From Salvator merianae (lineage: Eukaryota > Chordata > Lepidosauria > Squamata > Teiidae), in assembly GCA_003586115.2 (NCBI GenBank), contig QVOM02000115.1, forward strand, positions 4,108,435 through 4,172,434: a stretch of 64,000 nt of DNA, in the 5' to 3' direction. The notes below the pieces were generated by a model that was not told where the DNA came from, did not search any database, and saw nothing but the letters and a program-made list of their open reading frames with translations. Of the stretch, positions 10,686-23,700 are shown piece by piece; positions within the stretch are counted from its first letter, which is position 1, and each line of letters opens with the position of its first letter. The position numbers were made by a program, and so were the translations under genes.

Positions 10686-12899
10686 CTCCTGTCCGCTCCC
10701 ATACCTTTCAGGTATAAGGTATGGCCAAAGGAAGTTTTTATGACTTTTAGAAAACATGGAGATTGGTTAAGGAAAAGCAGGCTTCTTCTGAAGCTTTTAG
10801 CTTAGTATCTTTAGCTGTTCTGACATTTTGAAGCTGCTCTAGGCCATACAGAGGCACCACGGGCCATTTGGGGATGTCCATGAGAAGTAAAAGGTCTCTT
10901 TTGTGGCTTAAGGCTATGGATCTCCATCCAGAACTGTACAGAAGCGTACATAGCATTAACAGGTTGCCTCCCAACTGGGCAGGCCTTTAAAACGTTACCA
11001 TCAACACTTTGAACCGGACCTGAAAACTTCACCAAAGTTTTTATGGACCACATGGACACAACTTAGGTCAGCATGGATAAGAGCCTGACACAGAACTCAG
11101 CAGTTTAGGCAGTTTGGGGTACCCTTGGGGGCATCATGTTACCATCTCCTGGTCCAGAATGGCATCCAGGGCCAGCCCTCGCGGTAGGCAGAGTGAGAGA
11201 GAGTTGCCAACTCCCTGACTTATTCAGGATAGTCACAATTTCCATCCTATGTTTCTGACACACAATCTGGCAACGGCATGCCATAAATTGCAGTGTTGTC
11301 CACCCCTCCCTGGATTATAGGGCAGAGGTTGGTATTGAGCCCATATCTTCACTGCAGTCAAGCGTACAGTGGCACAGCATGCACACACCACCTGTACGTT
11401 CATCCAGGTGCAAGATGCAGCAATATGGGCATGAACGGGGGGAGAGGACAGAGTGAAAATAGCCAGGGGGCAGTGGAGAAGAAAGCAGAGGAAGGAGCCA
11501 CTGCCACAAGGCAGAGAGAAAAGGCAAATGATGCCGTCTGTTTGGTCTCCTTTCCTCCTTCAACCCCTTCCCCACTTCCTGTGATTTGTCTGAGGAAACC
11601 CTCAGAATTATACAGAATTATTTCTGTATTTGCGGCAGTTGTATTCTTCGCTTTCTCTGAAGAGCCCAAGACGGTACGCACAATTCTTCATCACTCCGTT
11701 TTGTCACCACAACAACCCTGTGAGGTAGGTTAGGCTGATAGGTTGTAGCTGACCCAAAGTCAGCCAGTGGTGGAGTTAGACCTGGAGGAAAGCAGTTCTA
11801 GGCCATGAGAAGATACGACAAGGGGTACGAATGTGTGAAGGGGAAGGGAATGCTTGTGACAGACAGGGCTGTGGGATTTTTTTTTTCTCACCTGCCCTTA
11901 TTCCAAAAAGCTGAGGGAACTATGGAGTGTATTTTCTGTTAAAAAAATTGAAATAAAATATTTACCATAGTCCTGTCAGGTAGGACGGACTGCAGCTTGG
12001 TTCTCAGGCAGATTGTATCACATGAGCCAACAGGTGGGAGCAAATCCTGAAAGCGTCCTGCGGTGTCCTCAAAGCTAACACATTTTACATCACATAAGCT
12101 TTCTGGTATACAGAAATGGTTGTGCTGCTAAGAGCCCATATGACCTTTTGTTCCTGTGGTAGCTCACCTTCACAATCAACATTTCTGGAAAGGCATAAGC
12201 ATGGGTCCTTGTGCCCAGAAAGCAAAGGCAGCGGAGTCTCCTCTTCAGTCAGAGGGGAGGGGGTTAATCTACTCCCCAAACAGACTTTTAGAAAGCCACT
12301 GATGATTAAGGTGTTCGAGACTTCTAGAAGGAATTTCACATCCCTGCACTAGGCATCCACTCCTTGAATTCTCTTTTGTTTGCACCCACAGGAACATAAT
12401 CCCCTTTGAGCTACAACCACCGAGTTTCACAGGACGAAATGCAGCACAGAGATCCTGAAGCCCAACTTCTAAAGCTACAAGCCTGTAACAAGCCTGATAT
12501 TCTCGGATGTTCTCCCATCCAAGCAATAATGGGCTCTGGCTCTCCTTAGCTTTTGAGGAAGTTGCCTTGATTTGGTACCATTTATTCGCTACGCCCAGAA
12601 TGCCTGCTTGCTAAGGGCTGCATTTCAAACACGGTGACACCTTACGTTGCCTCTATTTCTCATTTTAAAACAAAAACGTTGGCCAGGGTGCAGCTACGGA
12701 GACAGGCAGCTAATGGTCGGACCTTGTGAGCCGTTCAACCTGACCCCGGCGTGGGGCCCCAAGCCAATGTTGAAACAAGCTGCCAGTCCCGTGGACTTTG
12801 ATAGAGGAAAGCGAAGGGAGGGACGTCCCGAGCGAAACGACTTAGAGCCGTCTTGCAAACGTCTCCTTTATAGCCCTGCAATGCTTCGGCAAAGCAAAA
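10686..12899. other. Gene-free region upstream of FZD5
   Basis: No exon was seen. A short MIR/L2-like tail is at about 11700-11790 (ACAACCCTGTGAGGTAGGTT, then CCCAAAGTCAGCCAGTGG). The rest looks unique. Possible distal regulatory sequence for FZD5 cannot be judged without alignments. Confidence 0.4.
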
Positions 12900-14600
12900 G
12901 ACCACAGATATTCGGGGTGCCTAACCCTGGTTTAAAGCCGGGAAGCGAACTTTAAAAGTTGAACTCTGCTGCACACTGTTGCTTCTGGCGAGAAGCCTTC
13001 GCTTCCCGCGGATTCGCCTTCGCCAGACACACACTCAGTCTGCCGTCGAAAGCGAGGGGGCGTTGCCCCGGACAGTCTCCTGCACTGGTGGGCGGTCCCC
13101 GGGGGCGGTTCCTCCGCCCAGTCATTAGAGCGCAGGTGGCTCCGGCTGGGCGCCCCATTCGCCCGTCTGGTGGCGGTGCCCTCTGGACGGACTTGCGCGT
13201 CCTGCACCGGCGTGTCCCGCAACCGCATCCGCGCTCTTCCTCGCTTGGGCCGGTGGGCCGCCGGGGCCCCCGGAGCCGGCCGTCACGGGAGGAGGCGGCT
13301 GAAGCGAGGCGGCATGGCGAGGAGGAGGAAGGGGGCTTCGTGGCGGCTGCACGCGGCCGGCGACACCGGAGCGCGGCGGGCAGGATCCACGGCGCGCCAG
13401 TCGCGGGCGCCAACTAGCTCTGCTGCTTCGGGAAAGTAACAGAGGGTCGCGCCCGGTTGCGTTGGCTCTGCTGGGCTCCATCCAAGCCGATTTTCGCAGG
13501 AGACTTTTGAAACCCGCCGCCTGGAGAGTTTGGAAAAATAAACTTTCCTGCCTGCGCCTTCGTCCCGGGGTGACCGAGCCAGCCTGAGCGCCAAAGGGCC
13601 AAGACGCAAGGGAGACCGAACCCGGCATGGGGTGAGAATCGCCTCCGAGCGCGTTGGTCACGGCGAGTTTGCCTTCCGGTGGTTTCCTCGCGTTTTGTCC
13701 GCCGTTAAGGCACCTGCCCTGCAAGAGGTCGGAGCCCTCCGGGAAATTAAAATAAAGACGTTTGGGATACCCAAGGAAGGACGGTCAAGTCCTTTCGGGG
13801 GGAGGATGCGTGTCGTATCATGCGTGCCTTGAAAGTTCTGTTGAGCGCCGCCGCCTGTGAGCGACCCAACTGCTTCGCCTCCTCCCCTCGTGGAATAAAT
13901 CGCGAGACCGAGCACAACTTCCGCGACTCCGGCAGAAAAGTCCCGCAACCTTGAACGCCTTGGACCCGCTGGCGAGTTCTGGCTCTCTCGCTGCCGCTTG
14001 CCATGGCCGGGTTTGGCGCCGGCGGCGCCCGCAGGGACACTGTGCTGAGCCTTTTGCTGTTCTTGCTGAGGGCGCCCACCCCTGCGCCCGCCGCCTCCAA
14101 AGCCATCGTCTGCCAAGAGATCACGGTGCCCATGTGCAAAGGCATCGGCTACAATTTGACCTACATGCCGAACCAGTTCAACCACGACACGCAGGATGAA
14201 GCCGGCCTGGAAGTGCACCAGTTCTGGCCCCTGGTGGAGATTCAGTGCTCGCCGGACCTGAAGTTTTTCCTTTGCAGCATGTACACTCCCATCTGCCTGC
14301 TGGACTATGCCAAGCCTCTGCCCCCGTGCAGGTCAGTGTGTGAAAGGGCGAAGGCTGGCTGCTCACCTTTGATGAGGCAGTACGGCTTCGCCTGGCCAGA
14401 GAGGATGAACTGTGACAAGCTGCCTGTCCTGGGAGACACAGAGGTGCTCTGCATGGATTACAACCGGACGGAAGCCACGACCTTGCCTCCATTTCTTACC
14501 AAGCCCACTCGCCCCTCCAAACGCCTTACGCCATTAAGCGGGGGCAACTGCAAGCGAGTGTGCGAATGCAAAGAGCCCTTGGTCTTAATCTCCAAAGAAT
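12900..14600 (+). promoter_or_regulatory. FZD5: CpG island and promoter region of FZD5
   Basis: GC and CpG content rise sharply from about 12950 (many CGCG, GGCG and CCGG words) and continue into the start of the coding exon. The surrounding DNA is AT-rich. This is the expected TSS region of FZD5. In mammals the 5' UTR of this gene is split by an intron. Here donor-like sequences occur (for example GGGGTGAGAA near 13630) and an acceptor-like CTCCGGCAG near 13935, but I cannot decide whether they are used. Overlapping open frames on both strands are a by-product of high GC. Confidence 0.7.
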
Positions 14601-15718
14601 CCCACCCGCTCTACAACAAGATTGAGACGGGCCACGTGCGGAACTGTGCCGTCCCTTGCTTCCAGCCGTATTTCACCCAAGATGAGAAGACCTTCGCCAC
14701 CTTTTGGATCGGTCTCTGGTCTGTCCTCTGCTTCATCTCCACCTTCACCACGGTGGCGACTTTCCTGATCGATATGGAGAGGTTCAAGTACCCAGAACGA
14801 CCAATCATCTTCTTATCGGCCTGCTATCTCTTCGTGTCCGTAGGCTACATCATCCGGCTTGTGGTGGGCCACGCCAGTGTGGCCTGCAACAAAGATTACA
14901 ATCACATACACTACGAGACCACAGGGCCCGCCCTTTGCACTGTGGTCTTCCTCCTGATCTACTTCTTTGGCATGGCCAGCTCCATCTGGTGGGTTATCTT
15001 ATCTCTCACCTGGTTCCTGGCAGCTGGGATGAAATGGGGAAACGAGGCCATCGCTAGCTACTCTCAGTATTTTCACATGGCAGCCTGGCTCATCCCGAGT
15101 GTCAAATCCATTGCCGTGCTGGCCCTCAGTTCCGTGGACGGAGATCCCGTGGCTGGCATTTGCTATGTGGGCAACCAGAACCTTGACAAGCTCCGGGGCT
15201 TTGTGTTAGCTCCACTAGTGGTGTACCTTTTCACTGGGACCATGTTTCTGTTGGCTGGCTTTGTGTCCCTCTTCAGGATCCGGAGTGTCATTAAACAAGG
15301 AGGCACAAAAACCGATAAGCTGGAAAAACTGATGATCCGGATAGGGATCTTCACAGTCCTTTACACCGTCCCAGCCACCATAGTGGTGGCATGCTATATC
15401 TATGAGCAGCACTACCGGGAGAGGTGGGAGATGGCGCAGAATTGCTCTTGCCCCGGGGACAAGCACAAGCTGAAGCCCGATTACGCAGTCTTCATGCTGA
15501 AGTACTTCATGTGTCTTGTGGTGGGGATAACCTCGGGAGTCTGGATTTGGTCAGGGAAGACCTTAGAGTCCTGGAGGCAGTTCACGGGGAGGTGTTGCCG
15601 GAACGGGAAGCCGACAAGCTCCACCATGTACAGTGAAGCCAACACCTCGCTTACGGCGCGGACTGGACTGCCCAGTGCTGCTCCCTACCACAAACAGGTC
15701 CCACTGTCCCATGTATGA
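14003..15718 (+). CDS. FZD5: Frizzled-5, Wnt receptor (single coding exon)
   Basis: A seven-pass membrane receptor for Wnt ligands that signals through Dishevelled, mainly to beta-catenin. The protein is 571 residues (human 585). It starts with a hydrophobic signal peptide (about 1-32). The cysteine-rich Wnt-binding domain follows, with all ten cysteines (C37, C45, C82, C91, C98, C109, C113, C120, C137, C150) and N-glycosylation sites at N51 and N154. A short linker leads to seven membrane segments starting at about 232, 268, 311, 355, 398, 443 and 494. The Dishevelled-binding KTxxxW motif is intact (K519-W524), and the C-terminus LSHV is a class I PDZ ligand. FZD5 rather than its sister FZD8 is shown by the short linker, the KQGGTKTDKLEKLM loop, 'HASVAC' in the first extracellular loop, and the HKQV-LSHV end; the glycine runs of mammalian FZD8 are absent. 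The ATG has a strong context (GCCATGG). No intron interrupts the frame, as usual for this gene. Confidence 0.98.
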   Translation: MAGFGAGGARRDTVLSLLLFLLRAPTPAPAASKAIVCQEITVPMCKGIGYNLTYMPNQFNHDTQDEAGLEVHQFWPLVEIQCSPDLKFFLCSMYTPICLLDYAKPLPPCRSVCERAKAGCSPLMRQYGFAWPERMNCDKLPVLGDTEVLCMDYNRTEATTLPPFLTKPTRPSKRLTPLSGGNCKRVCECKEPLVLISKESHPLYNKIETGHVRNCAVPCFQPYFTQDEKTFATFWIGLWSVLCFISTFTTVATFLIDMERFKYPERPIIFLSACYLFVSVGYIIRLVVGHASVACNKDYNHIHYETTGPALCTVVFLLIYFFGMASSIWWVILSLTWFLAAGMKWGNEAIASYSQYFHMAAWLIPSVKSIAVLALSSVDGDPVAGICYVGNQNLDKLRGFVLAPLVVYLFTGTMFLLAGFVSLFRIRSVIKQGGTKTDKLEKLMIRIGIFTVLYTVPATIVVACYIYEQHYRERWEMAQNCSCPGDKHKLKPDYAVFMLKYFMCLVVGITSGVWIWSGKTLESWRQFTGRCCRNGKPTSSTMYSEANTSLTARTGLPSAAPYHKQVPLSHV

Positions 15719-16016
15719 AAAAGCACCTGGTTCGGTTACTGTCAGGGGCAGGTGAACATGAAGCCACTGAGCTGTCAATGGGAAAAGGTTGTGAACGACC
15801 TGGGAGCTTTTTGTCTGTTGCTTAGTCTGAAAGGAAGGGTGTTGTGCGGGGCAGGTGGGCATCCCTTTGCCCACAGTCCAGGATTACAGGGTTTATGAAG
15901 AGGACACAGTACCATTAGTAATCGTTTTATCATTCCTTGGAGGCTACTGAAGGCGTGTTAGTAGGATCTAACTGTATGTTGCTAGTCAGATGCGTGAATC
16001 TTTTGTTTTGTTTTGA

Positions 16017-16022
16017 AATAAA
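16017..16022 (+). terminator. Proximal poly(A) signal candidate of FZD5
   Basis: AATAAA about 300 bases after the stop codon. It could give a short 3' UTR isoform. Confidence 0.35.
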
Positions 16023-19000
16023 TGAAAAGCAGCCTTGAAGAGTGCCACTGTGAATGGAAGACAAGCATGGGGAGAAAAACTCCGTCATCCTTTCCATTAC
16101 TGGCCTTTGCTTTCTCAAAGTGACCCCCTGGCTTTCCATCTGTTCTGGTGCCAGGATGGTGAGTTCAAGCATTTGACTGAAGAAGTGGGGCTAATCATTT
16201 CACTGGAGCTTCCTGGCTGCTTTTCTTTCCCAGGGGCATGACAGGGTCATCTTGCAGCTAAAGAGAAGCAAGCCCCACTAGCTTTCAGTGGAGCTTACGC
16301 TCAGGTAAGTGCATTGGAGGGCAGTCTGTTATGCCACGTCTCCTGTGTTGCCTTTGGTTTGGTCCTTAGGGCACGGTTACTATTTACTCCGAGAAACGTT
16401 CGGTTCGGGTTCTTTCCCAAAAGCTAAGCTCGGCAACTGTAATCCTGCAAATGCAGATCCCTGTCTTCTAGGACTGGGACTTTGCAACGCCGCCTTGTGT
16501 TTCATGAACACACACGCTTCAGAAGTAGAAGCGAGGGTGTCAAAGAGACCCAGTCTGGAAGGAGGATCTCCTCCTGAAATGGGTGGGCTGTGGATTTGAG
16601 ACTGAGCAGAGTACAGTTTCAGATTTTATTTTTGGATGACATAAGTCCACCATCATCAGTTTTTGTGCTTGCCTTTGCCAAACGGAATGCCAGAGAGCTT
16701 CATGGACACATCGGTGTGCGTTTCTCTTCTGGGCAGTCGCTAAGGAGGCGTTGGAGAGGAAAGCTGGGCGGGCAGCGTGTTACGATTTGGTGGCCGTGCT
16801 TGCAAAAAGCCTTCAGTTAAATATGGAGCCTGCACACACCAGTTTCATCCGTGTATTTTATTTGTCTCTTATTTTTAAAATGGGTTTTAATTTTTTTTTT
16901 TTTAAATGGATTTACAAATTTTAAAAGGTGGGACTTTCTTTTCACATCATACACTGGGCTTTTCATTGACTTCCTCCTTGATTTCTCTTGTGCTTAACTC
17001 ACTTTACCTTCACAATTACCAGCCCATTCAGCTTCAATCTTGGACACACATAGCCAGAAATGAATCTACTTAGGTGCACTGGGACTTGTATAGTCAAAGC
17101 CTACATTAAAATATCCTATCAGTGGCTGGATAACATTTTCTCTGCTCTGGGATTATTTATTCATTCTTTAGGTGGGTTTATAAATCCTATACAGTAATAA
17201 TTCACAGCCACCCTTCTTAAAAATCCAGCACCTTTCTGTTCTCCACAATATTTTCATTTATAGGATGGCACAGATATAGCTTTACCTGTTACCTTGCACT
17301 TTAAAACATTTAGCAGAACTTCAGTATAGGATTGTAACTGCAACCTCTTTCCCCACTTCCCAGGTTTTGGGTTTTTTTCTTTTAAGTGGACTTGCTTGCA
17401 ATGGCTACAATCAGAGTATTCCTTCTTGGGTTCTAATCTTGTTTACTTTCTAGGGAAAAGTACGAAGGATTCTGATTAAATTCTCAGTGTTAGCTCAGCA
17501 GGGTAGGGCTGGGGAGTGCTACCACTAGAGCTCTTTTCCGGTGCTGTTGGAGTTATGGGGCAAAGAGGCTGCCGAGATGATCTAAGAAGGCTGCTTTGTC
17601 TGACACTTATGTCCTCCATCTGCTATTGCTGGGGTCAACTAAGGGACTGTGCGCGCTGTAAAGGTCATTTCCAGTTCCTGGATGGGATGGCTGTATTCCT
17701 GGCGGTGTCAAATGTTAAACATACATAGGATGTAGTGGGAGGCTAAACAGAGAAAATACTAGGGGCTCGTGGAAACGTGGCCAAAGACATTTTGGCCTAG
17801 ACAGAAATAAGCAACTCTCCCCTTTTCCTCTTCATCCCATCAGAAGTAGAAGCAAAGTCTGATGGCACATCCCAACAGGCCTTTGACTAGGTTTCTAAGT
17901 TCGGATTGCCAATTTTAAATCAATTTGTGAAATAGGTCCAACTGTTTCATCCAAGTACAAGCAGAAACGTTGGCTGAGTTAGGCAATTAAAAGAAAGACA
18001 ATCCAAAATATTATCAGCAAAGGGTGGGGGCAGGGTGGAGGGTTTTTTGAAGGATTGCATTTGGTGGAAGGCATCAGGGTTATTTGGCTTTGAAACTGCA
18101 ACTTCTATCAACTCCCAGGAAATGTGGCCAATAGCAAACAACAGTGGGGCCATATTTCTGCAACAGTTGGAGAGCCACAGGTTAGAGTTATTTAAAACCT
18201 TTTTCTCCCGCAAAGACTATGACTTGGAGCAAATTGAATTCTATCTTCCAGCTAACCCTGGACAACTTGCCTGCTGTCAGGTTAGCTCCCGAACTTCAGA
18301 GTTGAGGGGAATCAGAATCTGCTTTCTTCCTCCCATTGTCCGTTTTGAGGTATATGCAGTTCCTTGCTCACATCCTGCGGTTTTAGCATCGCGTAGTCTG
18401 GATTATAAGGGCTAAGTGGGAGATCCTAATTTGACAGCAGATATTAAATGTAGTGATCCCTTGGGTCTGTCAAGCCTCCTAATTACCTGGAAGTGGCACC
18501 CACCAGCCCTGCTATATGACGGAACAGAAGGGTGAGCAAGATACCTGGTCTGATATTAAACAGGAAGCTGCTATTGGCAGGACACAAGATTGCCATTCTT
18601 TGTCTGATGCAGAGTCAGGCCCTGCTACTGGTGTTTGAATGACTGCCTCATGTATTTTAATACTACAGGGGCTGTACAGCGTTGTAAATTCTCAGTAACC
18701 AGGAGTTTATGGTGCGTTGCCTTTCTGATGGAGTTGTGCTAGGAAATGTGTTAAAAACAATTGGTGTTCTTAGCTAGTACATTTTCCCTTGTGATCTTGT
18801 GCAGCAAAATCAGGTTGACTTTGCGTTAGCGGAGGCACCTGCATGTACTTGCTTGACAGCAGTGTCAACTTGAAGGTTTGAACAGGGAAATTTGCTGCAG
18901 ATTAAAGCACAGTTTGGCTCCCCTAGGAGTTGGTCCCTTGGCCTTGCTCAACCCATGAGCCATGCCTGCTTAATAGCCTAAAACTCTACGGCACTGACCA

Positions 19001-19029
19001 CAGAGCTCACTATTCAACTTAGCACTGTT

Positions 19030-19207
19030 TTCAGGAACCCTGGAGTGCAAGCTGACTCCTGGTGACTCCCTGGACATAGCCATGCCATTTTCTTGTCAGC
19101 TACAGAAGCGTTTTTGCAGTGGTCATCTTCTGGGCACTGCCAGAGATTGAACTTGCAACCCTCTGCTTTCCAGGTGGGTTGCTCAGTCACTGAGATACAC
19201 CCCCCTC
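19030..19207 (-). mobile_element. tRNA-derived SINE, reversed
   Basis: On the - strand the head reads GGGTGTATCTCAGTGACTGA (A-box region), then AGCAGAGGGTTGCAAGTTCA (B-box region), the same order as in the SINEs at 46378 and 54531. The body includes 'AAGAAAATGGCATGGCTATG', like their BovB-like tails. It lies within the presumed FZD5 3' UTR. Confidence 0.75.
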
Positions 19208-20752
19208 CAATTAAGTATGCTTAAATGCAGCAACATTAATGGGCTTGGGTGCTTTAAACGCTTTGTTGGTTTGTTTTTCACACATGGTTCTGTTCAGTCT
19301 TCCCACCACACCCCAAGCATTTCTTATTTCTTACTAATGGCGTAGAGGAGGAGGTGTTCTTTCTGGTGGTAATCCAGAATGAGGATAGATTTAGTATCAT
19401 TACAGCAAATGTTGATCTGCTTGAAGAGTGCCATGGACACAACTTTTTAACAGAGACAGACCTTCTATAGTCTTCATTACTTTACTTGGCCTTCACTCAC
19501 AAGATTCCCAAGATAATTATTTGCATACTTAGCCAACATTCTTACTGCTGAGAAATCTATACTTCCTCCCATAATTATGATTTGTCCTTTGTGGATGCTT
19601 CCTGCGATCCCAATTCAGAAGCAAAAGGAGGTCAGGTTTGCCTCTCCAAATCTACCAAGCACATCAACATTCATTCATTGGTTGCAGTTTTCCTGTGGTG
19701 AGTGAAGATAAGCCAAATGCTTTCATACTTTCTTGAAATGTACCCACATTGTATCTAAAAGGAAATTGCTTTGTGTGCACTAGAAGGGGTCTGAGAGAAC
19801 TTTTGAGTATCCCAAGAACACTTCAAAGTTGTTTTTCCTTTCTAACATGCTTTGGCAAATGGAGTGGAAGCATAGAGAAAATAATCAGCTGCCTACAGCC
19901 TCAAAGGAAGTAGACACTTCTTCTGGTTAAAGTATATAGCAGCCTCCCTTGAAAAAGACTGTGAAGTGTCCAGCCTGGTGCTTTCTAGACTTTTCATTAA
20001 ATGCTCGACAATCCCTGTGGCTCTCTGCTTAGGTAGACAGCAAAAGGTGGTTTATCAAAGGCCCAATAAGTAGAACCACTCTAGATTGCTGTGAATGCTT
20101 GTTTTACGTCACCCAACTTGACTGGTTCAATTGTAGTCCAGAATGTGTAGAGCAATAACAAATCACAGAGTAGTGCTTTCATTGCTTTGGGAACTTGGTC
20201 ACCCATTGAAAGGAAACTAAAATGGAAGAGGTGCTGCTGGATGGTAAAAAGAAACAGCTGAAAGTGGTATGTAATATACGTTCATTCATTGTTATTCCAA
20301 AGGTAGAGAACTGCTGAGCACAAGTTATGAGTTTTAACACTTTGGGGTGGGTGGGTTGTTGAATGCAAACATTGTGTACGTCAATATGTACTAAGACAGA
20401 ATTGCACCATGTAGTTATAAGCATGTAAATATTTGTATTAAAATAATTAAGTTTGTATATACTGATTCTCTAGTGAAGTTTTGATACGGGTTGGAAGCAG
20501 GTTATAAATTCTCACCAACAGTGTGGCAGCTTTGGGTGTAGATAACAGGAGGGAAATCCAGGGCATTAAATTGCTGTACTTGGTGTTGGATTCATGCTTA
20601 GGTTTTGCTGCTTTTTCAATTGTGCCTTGTGAAGATGAAGCTTTTACATATTACTTGCAATATGATTATTAAAAAATACCATGCCAAAAGAAGTTTTTTT
20701 TTTTTTTTTAAAGGACAAAGTATAGTTGGTTCTGTAAAAAGCTTTAAGAGGA

Positions 20753-20758
20753 AATAAA
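20753..20758 (+). terminator. Distal poly(A) signal candidate of FZD5
   Basis: AATAAA within GAGGAAATAAAACTG, about 5 kb after the stop codon, which fits the usual FZD5 3' UTR size. A poly-T run lies just upstream (about 20693-20710). Confidence 0.45.
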
Positions 20759-23700
20759 ACTGATTTTGAACTGCCATCTTATTAAGTGCTTAAATATGAT
20801 TACTGCGTCCATTGTTAATGGAGAAATTCTCCATTAAGAAAAAGTGAACTAGTTAAAGTCAGTTTTACAAATATACCTTTGATAGGGTACTTCCTCTTCT
20901 GCTCATCTGAGGATAAAGGCAGATAGATCACGACCGCTAGGTAATTTAATTCTGTATCCAAACCTCTAGTTTTATATTAAATTACGTAAGAACAGTGTAA
21001 CAGAACCCTAGGGCACATCAACACAATCAAAAGTGATTTAAAATAAAAAGTTCACTTTCTGCATTCTAAGAATAAGTTTTTAAAGGAAATCATGTAAAGT
21101 ATGGCTCTGTATTCAGGACCGTGCTGATGTGAGTTGAAAGAATTCAAACGCAAACATAGGTTTGTTTTCTAGTGTGCAAATACAAGGAAAAGGAAACAGA
21201 AGATTCATTTGTTATAAAGTGAAAAATAATGACATACAAGGAAGATACAAGTATTAGCTAGACTTACAAAGTTAAAGAACCCTCCCCCATGCCTATGACT
21301 GAATTAATTTTTCTTGCTTATATTTCTTAAACTGAGACCAAGCGTACAATTATTTGGGTTGCTGTCACAGAATTTGTACCTGGCACATCTGTACTTTTAT
21401 ATATTGCTTCATTTAACAATCTTGAAGCAGTTTGCAATCTAAGACTTAAGTTAAAAGCATTGGGTTTCATTGGGTGAAACGGAGACCACACATTATATTT
21501 ATTGAATCAAGATCACCCAGACTAGAAGTAGTTCTGCTTCAGCCTAAAGCTTTGATTACTGCTGTACTGTGAAGGCAAGGAAACTGTTCCAGGTCTTTCT
21601 CAGAACTGTAATGATACTTAACTCAAAATCGATAAGCAAGCAGAACCACCACTATAGGGATTCAGGTGCCGTCTGCTGTTGTTGGGTCCAAATACATTTT
21701 ACATAACCCTGTGTTGGGATGTCCAGATGGTGTCATGATTCATCGTATTGCTTTCCTTGCAATCCTGTATGAGAACTTCCATTTCTAAACCCTAGGTAAT
21801 GGGCTGGGACTGAAAGGGTGAAGGCTGCCTGAGTCCGCCTATATTTGTGATGGGACAACTCCCTCCAGGTGCCAGGTTTTGCCATTTTCTCCATGCTGTT
21901 TTAAGTTCAGAATAAGGGGATCCTCGAATGCTTTGCACCATTTTAGAGGGCCAGATCCCTGGTAAGCTTCTTAGATCCTTACCAAGAGAAGCATGTGACT
22001 GGGATGGTGGTAGAACCAAAAGAAATTTGATTTTGAGTAGTACTTGAGACACTGAGATGGCACACCTACTCTAAATGTTCCCCTCAACCTCCTGCTTTAC
22101 ACAATCTGATTTGTTCAATTTTTGGGGAACAAGCACTGATACAAAAGACAGAAACAATATGCATTTAAGTAATCACTGTATGCATCACTTGTTCACAGCA
22201 AGACAGGACTGTATCCAAATTTTACTTGCTATGCAAGGAGTGCTTGAATCAGGACAATGACTTGTTGCAGTGACCACTTCATGGACACTTATTTCCCATT
22301 TCTATTGCTGTTTTGCTGTCAAAATGATCTGGGGTGGGGGATCCCTTGGATGTCTACTCGTGGTATTGGCACATCTTTTTGGCATTGTGCCAGTGGGCAA
22401 CAGTGGTTATGAGTGTGGCAAATCTATACAAGAGACACTTAGGTCTCAGGTGGATTACAAAACTGGCATGCTGGCTTCCCACAGCAAAGTCAGCCTTGCT
22501 GCTCTTGAAGACTTACAGAAGAGCAAGGATCTATTATAAGACAGCACATAAGATAAACAGAATTTTTCCTTCATTGAAGGAAATCTCTTCTTAGGTCATA
22601 AATCTTTCCACAGAGCTCAGGAAGAGACATAAAATACAAGGAAGGAAGGAAGGGGGCAGCATGTTCAGTTATGATAATGTTTAACGTTTGCACACAAGTA
22701 CATTTGTAAGTTTTTTAAAAAGAGAGAAACTTGGAATTCGCTTGGAGAGAAGTCCTGCTGTATCTTGCAACTTGTACAACAAAAACCGCCCCTGCCAATG
22801 AGACTGTAGGATGTTGTGCTGGAGATATGCAGCATGCTTTTCTCCCCAAAGCTTGTTTCGGAGGGCAAAACCTGCAGCTAACAATGTGTAAGCTTATCCC
22901 CAAACCATCACAAACAGGGTATCCAGGTTATTGAGGCAGAAAGAGTTCCCCATCTGGGTTTCACATTCTTTCTTAAAGAAGTTGGGGGAGCTTTGGGTTC
23001 AAAGAGGTGGACAAAGTCATGGCTGTAATGGAAGAGGACTTTCGATTCCCTTTTCCTAGATCAAATTGTCATCTATTCACTTTCTTTCACTTAGCAAAAT
23101 GGAACCAAGGATCAAGTGTACTCTTCAGTGTGTAGCTCTTCTCTGTTCGTTAATACATAGAATGAGTTTCCTGTTTACAAGAAGAAACAGAATTGGGAAC
23201 CAACAGGGGCATAAGGAGACTTTCAAGACTTTAGGAACTGGGGTGTCAAGTGCCTAAACACAAAACACCTTGAAACCACAAAGCATCAGTGGAAGCAACT
23301 GTTTAGAAGAGGAAGGAGGCAAGTTCTCAGGTGTGCCGGCATATTGTTCCCTGCCACTGGGAAGTGTTTGTAGACCAATGGAAGAGCATCTGTTTTCCAT
23401 GCAACAAGTCCTAGGATTGATTCTCAGCCTTTGTTTGGACCAAGGCAATGGCAAACTGCTTCCATATTATTGCTCAGAAAATCACACGGGTGTGTGTCTT
23501 TGCCAATACCAGAAACGGAATTCAACTCAAAAGTATCCTTTTATCTGTCCCTATGTATTGTCAGCCTTCCTGTTAGCAAAAGCCTCCTGCATACACCGAT
23601 CTTCCAGACTCCTCTCAGTTGTGAAAGCAGCTCCAGTCGTTCTTGGATCTTCTCTACTTGTGGTTTGAAGCAAATCACAGGCTGCCACCCCATCACACGT

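Larger units (their letters stand above)
15719..20758 (+). other. FZD5: Probable FZD5 3' UTR
   Basis: After the TGA there is no further coding sequence. The stretch is largely free of LINEs, with one reversed SINE at 19030-19207. Mammalian FZD5 has a long 3' UTR of several kb. By that analogy the transcript may run to the AATAAA at 20753. Extent is inferred, not shown. Confidence 0.5.

Noticed and set aside
11293..11733. 146-codon frame on the + strand with a frame of similar size on the other strand
   Set aside because: Non-ATG start, low-complexity content, and it runs into a MIR/L2-like tail. No known domain.
12932..14218. Several overlapping frames of 80-199 codons on both strands around the FZD5 CpG island
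   Set aside because: High GC removes stop codons. The frames overlap each other and the true FZD5 start and encode only Arg/Pro/Ala/Gly-rich sequence.
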